Positions 1-7,385 of a stretch of 48,054 bases of DNA are shown one piece after another. Where the stretch lies: the NCBI GenBank assembly GCA_002842655.1, contig PHDP01000005.1, positions 1-48,054 on the forward strand, in the 5' to 3' direction. A program made the position numbers and the translations under genes. The stretch is from Bacteroidetes bacterium HGW-Bacteroidetes-14. Its GTDB lineage: Bacteria > Bacteroidota > Bacteroidia > Bacteroidales > UBA932. A model generated the notes under the pieces. It had not been told where the DNA came from. It was given only the letters and a program-made list of their open reading frames with translations, and did not search any database. Each line of letters starts with the position of its first letter. The stretch's first letter is position 1.

Positions 1-490
1 GCTCCTGCGGGATGGTGGAGTTGTTTATTATCATCCAGTATTCGCATAATGGAATATAAAGCGAAAATAAGTTTTTTATTCCAATATCGTATCGTCTTCT
101 GATAGTTTTTTCTTCAATATTGTGCCCTCCCGATGCCACTCTCATTTTAACTCGCTCAACAGCAAGGTTTGGGACGCTCAGCCAAAAAAACAGTAAAGTT
201 ACCTTGTAGCCGCGTTCCTGAGCGTACCTGATAACTTTTGTGTACATTTTTGTAGCCAATGTTGTTTCAATCGCAAAATCCGTGCCGTTGGATATGAGGT
301 TACTGATTCTCTCTATCATTATCTTGCCTGCCTGAATTGACATACTCTCAGGTTTGAAAGGGGATAGACCCCTGGCAATTTCGTCTGCATTAACGAATTC
401 ACGACATGCCAGCATTTCGGGCAAAATGGTATATGAAGCAGTGGTTTTTCCTGCACCGTTGCATCCCGATATGATATAGAGTTTAGGCAT
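1..490 (-). CDS. Zeta-toxin-like P-loop kinase / COG4185-type ATPase (partial, 3' end outside window)
   Basis: The reading frame opens with ATG at 490 and stays open to the window edge, giving 163 codons without a stop. The N-terminus reads MPKLYIISGCNGAGKTT, a P-loop (GCNGAGKT) followed by NADEIARGLSP and a FAIETTLATK segment. This arrangement is typical of zeta-toxin/UDP-GlcNAc-kinase-like proteins annotated as predicted ABC-type ATPases. Later residues (ERVKMRVASGGHNI, then IRRRYDIGIKNLF) fit the arginine-rich lid of the family. No epsilon-type antitoxin gene is seen beside it on the visible side. Such chromosomal copies are widespread and often not part of an epsilon/zeta system, so toxin activity is not implied. 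The C-terminus is missing. The family is fairly sure; substrate and role are unknown. Confidence 0.8.
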   Translation of the reverse strand, partial: MPKLYIISGCNGAGKTTASYTILPEMLACREFVNADEIARGLSPFKPESMSIQAGKIMIERISNLISNGTDFAIETTLATKMYTKVIRYAQERGYKVTLLFFWLSVPNLAVERVKMRVASGGHNIEEKTIRRRYDIGIKNLFSLYIPLCEYWMIINNSTIPQE

Positions 491-518
491 AAGATTCTGG
501 TTCTTTTTCCAAATATAG

Positions 519-1226
519 CTATTTTTTCCCTGATGCGCTCCATGCAAAGAGGGCAAAGTCGCCCATACAAGGGTCTCCGGGAAATACTTCAGAGAGATAT
601 TCAGTTATCTCAGCGGCAGTAACGATATCTGAACTCTTTCTTTTTGTAATTTCCATCTCCAGCGCATTTCTGTGAACATGCACATCCAGAGGAATAATAA
701 GAGAGGCCGGAGAGATGCTTTTCCACAGACCAAGATCAACCTTGCCGTCGTCTCTGACCATCCATCTGTGAAGCATCCATATTTTTTTATTTGCCGCCTT
801 TTTATCAGCCTTACGTCCGTAGACTTTAGTCCTGAACTCATCCGGCGTAAGCCCTTCGAGAGTATCCCTTTCTGAATAAAGAATTTTGAGATTACTGCAA
901 ATCTCTGCAAATTCACTCCACCTGATTGTCCTGTGAAGACTTGCCTTATCGTTTCTGTACTTACCATTCATTACATATTCGAATGGTTTCCAGTTCATTT
1001 CATCCATCATCCGGCGGCAATCCCTTACAATCATCTCCCTTCTTCCCCAGGCCAGATGTGCAGATAATACTGCGGCAATCTCCACATCCTGCAGAGTGGC
1101 CCTGCACTCTTTCATTAAAGGGGCAAAATGTGCCGGGAACGATACCGGATCATCCTGAAAGTATTTACTGTCATTATATTCAGCTGCAAGCTCCCGGACC
1201 CTTCTTTTAATCTCCTCAGATTTCAT
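519..1226 (-). CDS. TIGR02757 family protein (DUF2400)
   Basis: A 235-residue soluble protein resembling the DUF2400/TIGR02757 family of Bacteroidota. Recognisable features are the early WGRREMIVRDC segment, the central ...KIWMLHRWMVRDD..VDLGLWK, and the LIIPLDVHVHRNA stretch near the C-terminus. The LDVHV..A pattern resembles helix-hairpin-helix DNA glycosylases, to which this family has been related, but I cannot show catalytic activity. I start at ATG 1226 (MKSEEIK) and not at 1247, because the upstream ATG falls inside a -7 promoter box at 1245-1252. It is transcribed away from the lipoprotein gene at 1270. No operon partner is evident, since the zeta-like gene downstream has its own start 28 bases beyond the stop codon. 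Confidence 0.75.
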   Translation of the reverse strand: MKSEEIKRRVRELAAEYNDSKYFQDDPVSFPAHFAPLMKECRATLQDVEIAAVLSAHLAWGRREMIVRDCRRMMDEMNWKPFEYVMNGKYRNDKASLHRTIRWSEFAEICSNLKILYSERDTLEGLTPDEFRTKVYGRKADKKAANKKIWMLHRWMVRDDGKVDLGLWKSISPASLIIPLDVHVHRNALEMEITKRKSSDIVTAAEITEYLSEVFPGDPCMGDFALFAWSASGKK

Positions 1227-1244
1227 TATGTTCAAATAATTGCC

Positions 1245-1263
1245 CAAATTTACATTAACTTTG
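1245..1263. promoter_or_regulatory. Overlapping divergent -7 boxes (TIGR02757 gene and lipoprotein gene)
   Basis: On the minus strand TAAATTTG (1252-1245) sits 18 bases before the ATG at 1226. On the plus strand TAACTTTG (1256-1263) ends only 6 bases before the ATG at 1270. Both match the Bacteroidota -7 consensus TAnnTTTG. No clear -33 TTTG is seen for either. The plus-strand box would give an almost leaderless message. Confidence 0.5.
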
Positions 1264-1269
1264 ACAGAG

Positions 1270-1689
1270 ATGAAACGGATTAATCATTTTTTGGCCTTAT
1301 GTTTTTCAGGCATACTGTTTATGCTGATTCTCTCCGCCTGCGAGAAGGGACCGGCCGTTAAACTTGCCGGCACCTATACCGGAACCATGGATATTTCCGG
1401 ATTCGGCATATATGAAAACAGCGAGGTCGTTATTACAGGGCCCGCACTCTCCAGGGCAGTCATTACATTTAAGAAGTTCCCCCTAGCATCTGATTCAGAT
1501 GTAACAATATATGCTGCGAGAGTAGAAAGCGACCCGGAGAAGTATACGATTTCCTACACAGGATCTGTAATTCCCGGCATGGAGTGCAATCTTACCGGCA
1601 ATGCACAGGGCGGAAACCTCAGCCTTGATGTTATAATTGAAGCCGGCGGCACAAGCTTTTCAATCAATTATACTGGAAGGAGAAATTGA
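1270..1689 (+). CDS. Small predicted lipoprotein of unknown function
   Basis: A 139-residue protein starting MKRINHF, with a hydrophobic signal sequence ending in the lipobox LSAC (Cys at about residue 24). It is therefore predicted to be exported, lipid-modified and anchored in a membrane. The mature part (about 115 residues) is rich in beta-prone sequence with repeated GTYTGTM, YTGSV, LTGNA and YTGRRN pieces. This resembles the small lipocalin-like or calycin-type lipoproteins common in Bacteroidota, but I do not recognise a named family. The start at 1270 is preferred to 1240 because it gives a normal signal peptide and because a -7 box occupies 1256-1263. It stands alone, followed by a good terminator. 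Confidence 0.7.
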   Translation: MKRINHFLALCFSGILFMLILSACEKGPAVKLAGTYTGTMDISGFGIYENSEVVITGPALSRAVITFKKFPLASDSDVTIYAARVESDPEKYTISYTGSVIPGMECNLTGNAQGGNLSLDVIIEAGGTSFSINYTGRRN

Positions 1690-1708
1690 AATTTTAAAAT
1701 TAAGCCAT

Positions 1709-1747
1709 AAAAATGCTGTCGAAAATTATTACGATGGCATTTTTTTT
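1709..1747 (+). terminator. Rho-independent terminator after the lipoprotein gene
   Basis: A 13-bp stem, AAAAATGCTGTCG (1709-1721) pairing with CGATGGCATTTTT (1732-1744) with two G-U pairs, has a 10-base AT loop and a following T run. It lies 20 bases after the lipoprotein stop codon and upstream of the BlaI-family operator region. Confidence 0.75.
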
Positions 1748-1756
1748 GCAAGTATA

Positions 1757-1805
1757 AACTAAAAGTTTAGTTAAATTACTAAATAGTTAGTTATTTATTT
1801 AACTA
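1757..1805. promoter_or_regulatory. Candidate operator cluster of ACTA/TAGT inverted repeats upstream of the BlaI-type repressor
   Basis: Three nested dyads are visible. They are AACTAAA-AG-TTTAGTT (1757-1772), TTTAGT-N6-ACTAAA (1766-1783) and TAGTT-N8-AACTA (1788-1805). BlaI/MecI repressors bind short dyads at their own promoters, so these are the obvious candidates for autoregulation of the blaI-M56 pair. I cannot place a convincing -7 TAnnTTTG here. The operator assignment is inferred from symmetry and position only. Confidence 0.5.
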
Positions 1806-1829
1806 TGTGAATAATAATAGTATAACAAC

Positions 1830-2231
1830 ATGAAATCAAAATTCAAACCAGAAATTCGGGAACTAACCAAAGCAGAATTACAGATAATGCAGCTTCTCTG
1901 GAAAAAGGAAAAGGCATTCGTTAATGAGCTCATTGATGAGATGGAGGAGCCCCGTCCGGCATATAACACTGTCTCAACAATTATCCGGATTCTTGAAAAG
2001 AAGGGTTTCGTGAGCCACATCAATTTTGGGAAATCCCATCAGTATTTTCCTTTAATTGAACGTGAGAATTACCTGAAGTCATATATGGGTAATCTTCTAA
2101 CATCTTTCTTCTCTGGATCTGTTTCAAACATGGTCTCTTTCCTCTCTCACAAGGAGAGTATCTCTCTTAAAGAGGCTGACGAAATTATGGAGATTATTTC
2201 GGGACATAAGAATAATAAGACAAAATCATGA
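1830..2231 (+). CDS. BlaI/MecI/CopY family transcriptional repressor
   Basis: A 133-residue winged-helix repressor. The N-terminal half (ELTKAELQIMQLLWKKEKAFVNELID, then PAYNTVSTIIRILEKKGFV) is the characteristic BlaI/MecI DNA-binding domain. The C-terminal helices (SFFSGSVSNMVSFLSHKESISLKEADEIMEII) form the dimerisation part and contain the usual protease-sensitive region. Its stop overlaps the start of the M56 peptidase gene by 4 bases (ATGA), the standard repressor-sensor pairing. By analogy, cleavage of the repressor following sensor activation would relieve repression. No beta-lactamase gene is adjacent, so the target regulon is unknown. ACTA/TAGT dyads 25 to 73 bases upstream are likely operators. 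Confidence 0.9.
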   Translation: MKSKFKPEIRELTKAELQIMQLLWKKEKAFVNELIDEMEEPRPAYNTVSTIIRILEKKGFVSHINFGKSHQYFPLIERENYLKSYMGNLLTSFFSGSVSNMVSFLSHKESISLKEADEIMEIISGHKNNKTKS

Positions 2232-3496
2232 ACTCAATTATTCATTATATTGCTGAATCACTTTTAACAGGCTTTCTTTTCTGGCTTCTGTTCAGAGTAG
2301 CATCAGAAAAGGGCTTCAGTTATAATTTCCAGCGCCTTTATCTGCTAGTGTCATCCAGTTTGGTTCTATTGCTTCCGCTTGTGAAAATTCCTCTTAATTC
2401 GGTCATTTCTATGCCTTCAATTGAACTGCCTGCAATAATGGTAGTTCCGGATGCACCCCCGGCTCCGTACTCAGAGATGGCAGGAGTAAGAGGAATTGTC
2501 ATATTGTTGTACCTGACTGTTGTTTTTATTACAATGCTGAGACTCATTTTGCAGTTAACGAACCTCTTTGCAATATATTTTAAAGGAGTGGCTGAGCGGC
2601 GGGAGAGGCTCATTATTGTGAGAAATTCCAGCGTAAAGTCTCCATTCTCAATATACAGGTTCGTATTTTTACCGCCAAACACAGAATCTGATGCAGAGAG
2701 CACAATAATAGCTCACGAAGAGGCCCATTTCCTCAGAGGACATTCGGCAGATCTTCTGTTTATGAATATTCTGAGATCACTTCTGTGGTTTAATCCTTTT
2801 ATCCATATTCTGTACAGAAAAATTGTATCACTGCACGAGTATCAGGCAGACAGGGATGTTATCGATAAAGGTGCAGATATAGCAGAGTATCAAAAACTTA
2901 TATTAAATCTGCAATTTGGATTAACCCCTCAAATTGCAAACAGCCTCCATAATTCATTAACAGTTAAAAGATTCAGAAAAATGAAAACAATGACCAAAAA
3001 AAGAAACTCGCCTCTGGCAGTGATTGCAACCACACTGGCCACAATGGCAATTGTTGTATTTGTATCTTGCACATACAACTATGCATCTGCAGAGAATCCA
3101 TCATCTGGAACTCTGGTTTCAGACGAAGTTGTGAACTCTCCTGCGCTTGCTGGGCAGCCACAGGAGAAAGAGAAAGTAATCAAGCCCGAATATCTGACTG
3201 TAATGCCTAAGTTTCAGGGCGGTGACATGACAAAATTTGTTCAGTGGGTAGCCCAGAATGTACAGTATCCGGCAGAGGCCAAAGCAAAGAAAATTCAGGG
3301 TAAAGTAATTGCTTCATTTATTCTCTCTAAAGAGGGAAAAATTATTAAAGCCAGAATACTTGAGGGTGTAAATGAACTTCTGGACAAAGAGACACTCAGA
3401 GTAATCAATAGTTCCCCTGACTGGACTCCGGGATATCTGGATGGTAAACCTCAGAATGTTGAGTTTGCCTTTCCCCTTGTATTTAAGCTTAATTAA
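2228..3496 (+). CDS. BlaR1/MecR1-like M56 metallopeptidase fused to a TonB C-terminal domain
   Basis: A 422-residue membrane protein. The N-terminal part has hydrophobic segments at about 7-24, 36-54 and 88-116. The zinc protease signature HEEAH lies at residues 163-167 and the downstream LHEYQADRD around 202-210 supplies the third metal ligand, as in M56 peptidases. A further membrane segment lies at about 262-281. Instead of a penicillin-binding sensor, the periplasmic C-terminus carries a TonB-type domain (about 325-420), with the family motif YPAEAKAKKIQGKVIASFILSKEGK split across 347-373. It is translationally coupled to the BlaI gene and presumably cleaves it or triggers its cleavage. 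M56-TonB fusions are common in Bacteroidota; the signal they sense is not known. Confidence 0.88.
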   Translation: MNSIIHYIAESLLTGFLFWLLFRVASEKGFSYNFQRLYLLVSSSLVLLLPLVKIPLNSVISMPSIELPAIMVVPDAPPAPYSEMAGVRGIVILLYLTVVFITMLRLILQLTNLFAIYFKGVAERRERLIIVRNSSVKSPFSIYRFVFLPPNTESDAESTIIAHEEAHFLRGHSADLLFMNILRSLLWFNPFIHILYRKIVSLHEYQADRDVIDKGADIAEYQKLILNLQFGLTPQIANSLHNSLTVKRFRKMKTMTKKRNSPLAVIATTLATMAIVVFVSCTYNYASAENPSSGTLVSDEVVNSPALAGQPQEKEKVIKPEYLTVMPKFQGGDMTKFVQWVAQNVQYPAEAKAKKIQGKVIASFILSKEGKIIKARILEGVNELLDKETLRVINSSPDWTPGYLDGKPQNVEFAFPLVFKLN

Positions 3497-3533
3497 TCTT
3501 GAGCCTGAGTATCCTCTGACATAGATGTAAATA

Positions 3534-3561
3534 AAAAAACCGCCTTGAGGGGCGGTTTTTT
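3534..3561. terminator. Bidirectional terminator between the M56 gene and rpmE2
   Basis: AAAAAACCGCC (3534-3544), a six-base loop, then GGCGGTTTTTT (3551-3561). The A and T runs flank a GC stem on both strands, so it can serve the convergent M56 gene (+) and rpmE2 (-). Confidence 0.9.
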
Positions 3562-3582
3562 ATAAGTGTGTATACGGACAAA

Positions 3583-3834
3583 TTACTTTTGTACCTTTTT
3601 GTATCTGTTAAGGAATTTGTCAACACGACCGGCAGTGTCTACAAGTTTCATCTTACCGGTATAGAATGGGTGAGATGTATTTGAAATTTCGACTTTGATA
3701 ACCGGGTATTCAACTCCTTCGTGTACAATTGTCTCTCTTGTATTTGCACACGAGCGTGTGATAAATACATGTTCGTTTGACATATCCTTGAAAGCTACAA
3801 GACGGTAGGTTTCGGGATGGATTCCTTTCTTCAT
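3583..3834 (-). CDS. rpmE2: 50S ribosomal protein L31 type B
   Basis: An 83-residue protein beginning [18 protein letters not shown] with the conserved [11 protein letters not shown] block near residue 52-62. It lacks the paired CxxC zinc-binding cysteines of the type A protein, and its length fits type B (about 80-90 residues). It binds the large ribosomal subunit at the central protuberance and contributes to the bridge with the small subunit. It is a single-gene unit with its own promoter (TTTG-N20-TACTTTTG) and a bidirectional terminator. Type B forms are commonly zinc-independent, but nothing here shows zinc-dependent regulation. Confidence 0.95.
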   Translation of the reverse strand: MKKGIHPETYRLVAFKDMSNEHVFITRSCANTRETIVHEGVEYPVIKVEISNTSHPFYTGKMKLVDTAGRVDKFLNRYKKVQK

Positions 3835-3863
3835 TACTATTAATATTAATTATTATGGGGTTG

Positions 3864-3895
3864 CAAAAGTACAAATATTTATTTTACAATGCAAA
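3864..3895 (-). promoter_or_regulatory. Promoter of rpmE2 (TTTG-N20-TACTTTTG)
   Basis: On the minus strand the -33 TTTG is at 3895-3892 and the -7 TACTTTTG at 3871-3864, with 20 bases between them, a close match to the Bacteroidota housekeeping consensus. The -7 box ends 30 bases before the rpmE2 ATG. Confidence 0.75.
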
Positions 3896-3896
3896 A

Positions 3897-4646
3897 TTAA
3901 TCTCTGCTGCCGGCAAATTTTGCAAGCAATTTGAGAATCTCAAGATAGAGCCAGATAAGTGTTACCATTAGTCCAAACGCACCATACCACTCCATATATT
4001 TTGGAGCACCGGCTGCAGAGGCCTTCTCAATAAAGTTAAAGTCCAGCATAAGGCTGAATGCTGCAACTCCAATAATAACGAGGCTAATACCAATGCTAAG
4101 CGGTCCGCTGTTATGCAGCATAACCAGGTTCACACCAAACAGTGAAAGAATAATGGTTACAAAGTAGTAGAGTGCTACTGCACCAACAGCAATTGATATA
4201 ATTCTGATAAACTTGTCGTTAACCTTTATAAGACCTGACCTGTAAATAAGAAACATAACAAATGCAGTTACCATTGTCAGGAGAACAGCATTAATGACAA
4301 TGCCCGGTGCGCTCTCTGCAAATGCCTGATTAAACATGGCAGAAATAGCGCCCAGGAATAATCCCTGCAGCACTGCATAAATTGGAGCCAGATACTGAGC
4401 CATGTTTGGTTTAAAGCTGATAATCAAAGCTACCACAAAACCACCTATTGCTCCTCCCCAGAGCCATGGCTGAACTGAAGCAGGATTGATTGCTTCGTAG
4501 AAGATCTTCCAGGTATAGGAAGCACCTGCCAAAACCATAATCAGAAGCAAAAGAGACTTCATTGCAGTGCCCTTTGCCGTCATTGTACCAGCGGAATACT
4601 CTACCGCCTCTTTCTTAAAAATCTTTTCACTAAGTACCGGATTCAT
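3897..4646 (-). CDS. Bax inhibitor-1 / YccA family membrane protein
   Basis: A 249-residue integral membrane protein with seven likely transmembrane segments after an N-terminal cytoplasmic tail of about 27 residues (ending ...TMTAKGTAMK). It resembles the COG4760 branch of BI-1/YccA-like proteins, which act as calcium-leak channels or modulators of membrane proteases in studied members. The YMEWYGAFGLMVTLIWLYLEILKLL stretch near the C-terminus (about 217-241) is typical. It lies 20 bases downstream of the NamZ-like gene and is probably the last gene of the glmM operon. The substrate in bacteria of this kind is unknown. Confidence 0.85.
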   Translation of the reverse strand: MNPVLSEKIFKKEAVEYSAGTMTAKGTAMKSLLLLIMVLAGASYTWKIFYEAINPASVQPWLWGGAIGGFVVALIISFKPNMAQYLAPIYAVLQGLFLGAISAMFNQAFAESAPGIVINAVLLTMVTAFVMFLIYRSGLIKVNDKFIRIISIAVGAVALYYFVTIILSLFGVNLVMLHNSGPLSIGISLVIIGVAAFSLMLDFNFIEKASAAGAPKYMEWYGAFGLMVTLIWLYLEILKLLAKFAGSRD

Positions 4647-4666
4647 ATTTAATTTTTATAAACCTT

Positions 4667-5899
4667 TTAAATAATCTGTTTGCAGCGGTAGAGCTGCTCT
4701 TCATAAAGCATTACCCTTTTCGCTTTTCTAATCCATTTCTGCTCTTCATGCTTCATCTCCTCCTTCAGTGTCTCCCACTCCTCATCACCTTTCAGGTAAT
4801 TTACTATCATGGGGTCTCCTGCCAGCAGTTCAATTGCGGTTTTTTCATTTCCGGCCTCGTACTTTCCGGGACGGAATTCAAATCCGCTGCAGTTTTGAGC
4901 AGCGAACCTTACTATGCGCAAATTGTGTGCCAATGCATGATACTGCCTGCCGGGCACAGGATGAAGCTGAAAGCCGAAGCAGGTTTCACCTGCATACTTG
5001 TGAAACTGCGGAATAAACTTATGCCACCTCAGATAAACAGCAGGGTCATGAAGCGGGTGTTCAGGATCGTTCCAGTTATCATAACCATTTGACTCATTGA
5101 AAGATATTAACTCTTCCATAAATGGTGCCCCAAAAACCTCAAATGGTCTTGTTGTTCCTCTTCCCTCACTTATGTTTGTTCCCTCCCAGAGACACTGTCC
5201 GCTGTAAAAATGGCAGGTAAAGAGTCCGGGAATATTTGGAGAAGGCGGAATGCTCCATGGCATCAGCTCTCTGTTGACTGCTTCAGATGCATAGGAGATA
5301 ATGTGCAGCGGAAATTTTGCGTTAATCTCATTGTAGAAATAGTTTGCAAGCTCTCCAAAGGTTAGGCCATGCCTGTGAGGAATTCCCTCCTCGCCAATGA
5401 ATGATGAGTAACCCTCCCTGAGCATTGTACCCTCAACCTGCCGTCCCATAGGATTAATTCTGTCAATGAGATATACAGGAAGGTTTATACCCTGAGCCTT
5501 AAGTGTTCTGAACAGACCAAACAGAGTAGAGGTGAATGTGTAATACCTTGCACCAGCATCCTGAATATCAACTATGAGAGCGTCTATGTCTGTTAGTTTT
5601 TCACTTCTTATTGTCAGGGACTCTTCGCTGCTTCCGTAAAGCGACACAAACTCACATCCGGGAGCCATCTTCTGGTAGGCATCTGTATTGTCAAGTTTAA
5701 CCTGATCCTGCAGCTCACCAAAAAGACCATGCTCTGGAATGAATACTCTCTTAAGGAGTCCCTTTTTGTGGTATGTTTCAAACAAATATTCACCCCGTTC
5801 CGGGTGCCAGGCACTCTGGTTGCACAGTATGGCGATTTTTCCGCTCCTGAGTACAATATCCGGCTGTTCAGACAGCGGTGTTGTTCTGAATGAAAACAT
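4667..5899 (-). CDS. DUF1343 / NamZ-type exo-beta-N-acetylmuramidase family protein
   Basis: A 410-residue protein with the DUF1343 (YbbC/NamZ) pattern. It has VRSGKIAILCNQSA-like residues near the N-terminus (here VLRSGKIAILCNQSAW), FIPEHGLFG around 53-61, LIVDIQDAGARYYTF, YLIDRINPMG, and WEGTNISEGRGTTRPFE near residue 240. Characterised NamZ enzymes release terminal MurNAc from peptidoglycan fragments (GH171), so a cell-wall recycling role is plausible. Unlike exported family members, this copy has no signal peptide: it begins directly with MFSFRTTPLSEQ. It would therefore act in the cytoplasm unless the start is wrong. It follows glmM by 3 bases, which supports an amino-sugar or peptidoglycan theme. 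Confidence 0.85.
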   Translation of the reverse strand: MFSFRTTPLSEQPDIVLRSGKIAILCNQSAWHPERGEYLFETYHKKGLLKRVFIPEHGLFGELQDQVKLDNTDAYQKMAPGCEFVSLYGSSEESLTIRSEKLTDIDALIVDIQDAGARYYTFTSTLFGLFRTLKAQGINLPVYLIDRINPMGRQVEGTMLREGYSSFIGEEGIPHRHGLTFGELANYFYNEINAKFPLHIISYASEAVNRELMPWSIPPSPNIPGLFTCHFYSGQCLWEGTNISEGRGTTRPFEVFGAPFMEELISFNESNGYDNWNDPEHPLHDPAVYLRWHKFIPQFHKYAGETCFGFQLHPVPGRQYHALAHNLRIVRFAAQNCSGFEFRPGKYEAGNEKTAIELLAGDPMIVNYLKGDEEWETLKEEMKHEEQKWIRKAKRVMLYEEQLYRCKQII

Positions 5900-5902
5900 A
5901 AT

Positions 5903-7291
5903 TTAAATAATTTCGGTAATGAATTCTATAACCTCTTTAGCCACAGCAGATGCAGCAGCCTCTTCTGCAGCCTCTGCATAGATTCTGATAATTGGTTCAG
6001 TATTTGATTTTCTGAGATGTACCCATTTTTTCAGGGCATCAAAATCAATTTTTACACCGTCTATATCTGTAATTCTGTGAGCCGAAAACCTCTCCTTTAC
6101 TTTTTCAAGAACAGAGTCTACATCGATAGAGGGAGAGAGCTCGATTTTATTTTTTGAAATAAAGTATGAAGGATATCTTTTCTTAAGTTCAGATACAGAT
6201 ACTTTCTCTTTAGCAAGATGGCTCAGAAAGAGAGCAATCCCAATAAGAGCATCCCTTCCGTAGTGCAGGTCAGGAACAATGACACCACCGTTACCCTCTC
6301 CGCCAATAATCGCAGAAACTCTCTTCATTTCAGTCACGACATTTACCTCTCCAACTGCAGAAGCAAAATACTCACAACCTGCAGCTTCAGTGATATCTCT
6401 TAGCGCCCTTGAAGATGAAAGGTTTGACACTGTTGCCCCTTTCCTGTTTTTCAGGAAGTAATCTGCAACAGCAACAAGTGTGTACTCCTCACCAAAAGGA
6501 TTTCCATCCTCACAGATTAGTGCAAGACGATCTACATCGGGATCTACTGAGACTCCAAGATCTGCTCCCTCTTTTACTACTCTAGAAGAGAGTTCAGTGA
6601 GGTGCTCAGGGAGCGGTTCGGGATTGTGCGCAAACTGTCCTGTAGGTTCACAGTTAATTTTAACACATTTTACGCCCAGCGCATCAAACAGTGCAGGCAT
6701 AACAATACCCCCCACAGAGTTTACCGCATCAAGTGCAACTGTAAAACCGGCTCTGTAAATGGCCTCAGTATCAACCAGCGGGTGGGAGAGAACAGCCTCA
6801 ATATGTGCCTGGGTAAAGTCTTTGTTTGTTATTATTCCCAGATTATCAACCTCTGCAAATGAATATCTGCCTTTTTCTGCATATTCAAGAAGTTTTTCTC
6901 CTTCTGCAGCATCCAGAAATTCCCCCTTTTCATTAAGAAGCTTGAGGGCATTCCACTGTTTTGGATTATGTGAAGCAGTGAGTATAATTCCTCCGTCTGC
7001 CTTTTCGAACATAACAGCCATTTCTACAGTAGGGGTTGATGCAAGAGATGCGTTAACCACATCTATTCCGCATGCCATAAGTGTTCCGCATACAAGGTGT
7101 TCTGCCATCTCCCCCGATATTCTGGCATCCCTGCCCACAACAACTTTATACCTGTTTTTACCGGGATTTCTCTCCTTTAGTCTGAGAGAGTATGCAGAAA
7201 CAAATTTTACGATGTCTGTAGGTGTAAGTGCCTCTCCCGGAGTGCCTCCGATAGTTCCGCGAATTCCGGATATAGATTTGATGAGTGTCAT
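5903..7291 (-). CDS. glmM: Phosphoglucosamine mutase / phosphohexomutase
   Basis: A 462-residue alpha-D-phosphohexomutase. Motifs in order are ISGIRGTIGG at residue 7-16, the phosphoserine loop ILTASHNP (Ser107), the metal loop DPDVDRLAL near 250, the sugar-binding GGEGNGG near 325, and the phosphate-binding RKSNTEPIIRIYAE near 428. The short form and the GTIGG N-terminus match the GlmM/ManB group, which makes GlcN-1-P from GlcN-6-P for UDP-GlcNAc synthesis. A phosphomannomutase specificity cannot be excluded from sequence alone. It heads an operon with the NamZ-like and BI-1 genes. A -7 box TATCTTTG lies 21 bases upstream of the ATG. Confidence 0.85.
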   Translation of the reverse strand: MTLIKSISGIRGTIGGTPGEALTPTDIVKFVSAYSLRLKERNPGKNRYKVVVGRDARISGEMAEHLVCGTLMACGIDVVNASLASTPTVEMAVMFEKADGGIILTASHNPKQWNALKLLNEKGEFLDAAEGEKLLEYAEKGRYSFAEVDNLGIITNKDFTQAHIEAVLSHPLVDTEAIYRAGFTVALDAVNSVGGIVMPALFDALGVKCVKINCEPTGQFAHNPEPLPEHLTELSSRVVKEGADLGVSVDPDVDRLALICEDGNPFGEEYTLVAVADYFLKNRKGATVSNLSSSRALRDITEAAGCEYFASAVGEVNVVTEMKRVSAIIGGEGNGGVIVPDLHYGRDALIGIALFLSHLAKEKVSVSELKKRYPSYFISKNKIELSPSIDVDSVLEKVKERFSAHRITDIDGVKIDFDALKKWVHLRKSNTEPIIRIYAEAAEEAAASAVAKEVIEFITEII

Positions 7292-7312
7292 GATTATATC
7301 TGTTTAATAACC

Positions 7313-7320
7313 CAAAGATA
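7313..7320 (-). promoter_or_regulatory. -7 box of the glmM operon
   Basis: Minus-strand TATCTTTG (7320-7313) matches TAnnTTTG and ends 21 bases before the glmM ATG. It lies just downstream of the V-ATPase terminator hairpin. No clean TTTG is seen at -33. Confidence 0.6.
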
Positions 7321-7321
7321 G

Positions 7322-7364
7322 AAAAAATGGGTGTCAGGATAAACAATTTTATACCTGACACCCA
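7322..7364 (-). terminator. Terminator of the V-type ATPase operon
   Basis: A perfect 11-bp stem, TGGGTGTCAGG (7328-7338) and CCTGACACCCA (7354-7364), with a 15-base AT-rich loop. On the minus strand the stem is followed by six T residues. It lies 21 bases beyond the ntpK stop. Confidence 0.9.
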
Positions 7365-7385
7365 ATAAATGTGTGAAAAACAAGC

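Noticed and set aside
319-570. 83-codon open frame on the minus strand
   Set aside because: It lies in another frame of the zeta-like kinase and the DUF2400 gene and looks like no known protein.
6759-7307. 182-codon plus-strand open frame opposite glmM
   Set aside because: It is a serine-rich shadow of glmM and no plus-strand signal precedes it.
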